Part shown: one piece after another, positions 39,446 through 39,747 of the stretch
Layout of the letters: every line of letters begins with the position of its first letter
Position numbering within the stretch: the stretch's first letter is position 1
Source: an uncultured Flavobacteriaceae bacterium
GTDB lineage: Bacteria > Bacteroidota > Bacteroidia > Flavobacteriales > Flavobacteriaceae
Direction: 5' to 3'
DNA: 39,747 nt
NCBI GenBank assembly: GCA_938073895.1
Contig: CALJFB010000064.1
Span: forward strand, 1 to 39,747
Translations under genes and position numbers: made by a program
The notes under the pieces: generated by a model
Database searches by the model: none
Told to the model about the DNA's origin: nothing
What the model saw: the letters and a program-made list of their open reading frames with translations, nothing else

Positions 39446-39747
39446 CTACAAGCTTTCCTCTGCCATTCGTACCATTTGCCAATATGGCGGCAAGTATTTA
39501 TTTTCTTCTTTAAAAGATTTTATTTTGGATTCTGTTGAGGTTTTACATATGTTAAAGCGGTACACAAAATTATTGTTTTTCAATGCAGTTTGGGCATCCA
39601 TACCTTCAGGGATAATACCATCTTTCCCAATTAAATTAAGGAAAAACGAATAGGCTTTAATGGTTCGAGCAATCGGGAGCAACCAATTATTGTAATCTAA
39701 ATTTTCGCCTTCATTGGCACGACTTATCAAGGCATCCATAACAGCAT
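39446..39747 (-). CDS. C-terminal part of an unrecognised gene cut by the right edge
   Basis: The frame is open from the window edge to TAG/TAA-type stop at 39446, about 99 codons; the first in-frame ATG (39739) is probably internal because the frame continues upstream to the edge. Visible residues include LDYNNWLLPIARTIKAYSFF, GIIPEGMDAQTALKNNNFVYRF and the end EENKYLPPYWQMVRMAEESL. The composition is that of a soluble mixed protein. I do not recognise the family and give no function. Confidence 0.55.
   Translation of the reverse strand, partial: AVMDALISRANEGENLDYNNWLLPIARTIKAYSFFLNLIGKDGIIPEGMDAQTALKNNNFVYRFNICKTSTESKIKSFKEENKYLPPYWQMVRMAEESL

Noticed and set aside
1-39747. CRISPR arrays, tRNA/rRNA genes, insertion sequences, prophage
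   Set aside because: No regularly spaced repeats, no cloverleaf with a TTCGA-type arm, and no transposase, integrase or phage structural gene was seen.

Overview
The window is AT-rich DNA from a member of the Bacteroidota, almost certainly the family Flavobacteriaceae. Three things support this. It carries the gliding and type IX secretion genes gldA and porT (sprT). It carries TamL, a lipoprotein version of TamA. Promoters in front of many genes match the Bacteroidota -7 element TAnnTTTG and there are no strong Shine-Dalgarno sites. Most genes are chromosomal housekeeping genes; I see no prophage, transposase, CRISPR array, tRNA or rRNA.

Layout. Bases 1-7000 (mainly minus strand): pnp (cut by the left edge), rpsO, a remnant of an outer-membrane receptor, accD, fbaA and tamL. 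Bases 7100-12300: a TrmH-type RNA methyltransferase, porT-ubiE, and the potassium uptake pair trkA-trkH. Bases 12300-18300: a short gene that looks frameshifted, an aminotransferase and a fatty acid desaturase, rsmG, an unknown membrane protein, and a flavoprotein monooxygenase with an added N-terminal zinc finger. Bases 18400-20160: a lysine-rich mini-gene that has lost its start codon, then metK under a SAM-II riboswitch. Bases 20600-24850: ferredoxin, a PagL-like LPS deacylase, a head-GIN lipoprotein, an unknown membrane protein and gldA. Bases 24900-28020: the former phenylalanine/tyrosine operon. Bases 28100-39350: rsgA, dtd, two DUF3857/transglutaminase proteins, a MazG-like pyrophosphohydrolase, aroA, queA, rlmN, a PKD lipoprotein and a polyprenyl synthetase. 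The right edge cuts an unrecognised gene.

The most interesting region is 24930-26943. A classical amino-acid attenuator is present: a 24-codon leader peptide packed with Phe, Tyr and Trp codons, followed by mutually exclusive antiterminator and terminator hairpins. The gene directly behind it, prephenate dehydratase (pheA), is a wreck of about 370 bp, and prephenate dehydrogenase (tyrA) two genes on is a wreck of about 310 bp. The aminotransferase between them and the DAHP synthase/chorismate mutase after them are intact. The local dedicated route from prephenate to Phe and Tyr is therefore gone, while chorismate supply (DAHP synthase here, aroA at 34068) is kept. Other decay marks in the window are the receptor remnant, the frameshifted short gene and the start-less lysine-rich gene. 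Some of these could instead be single-base sequencing errors; pheA and tyrA cannot.
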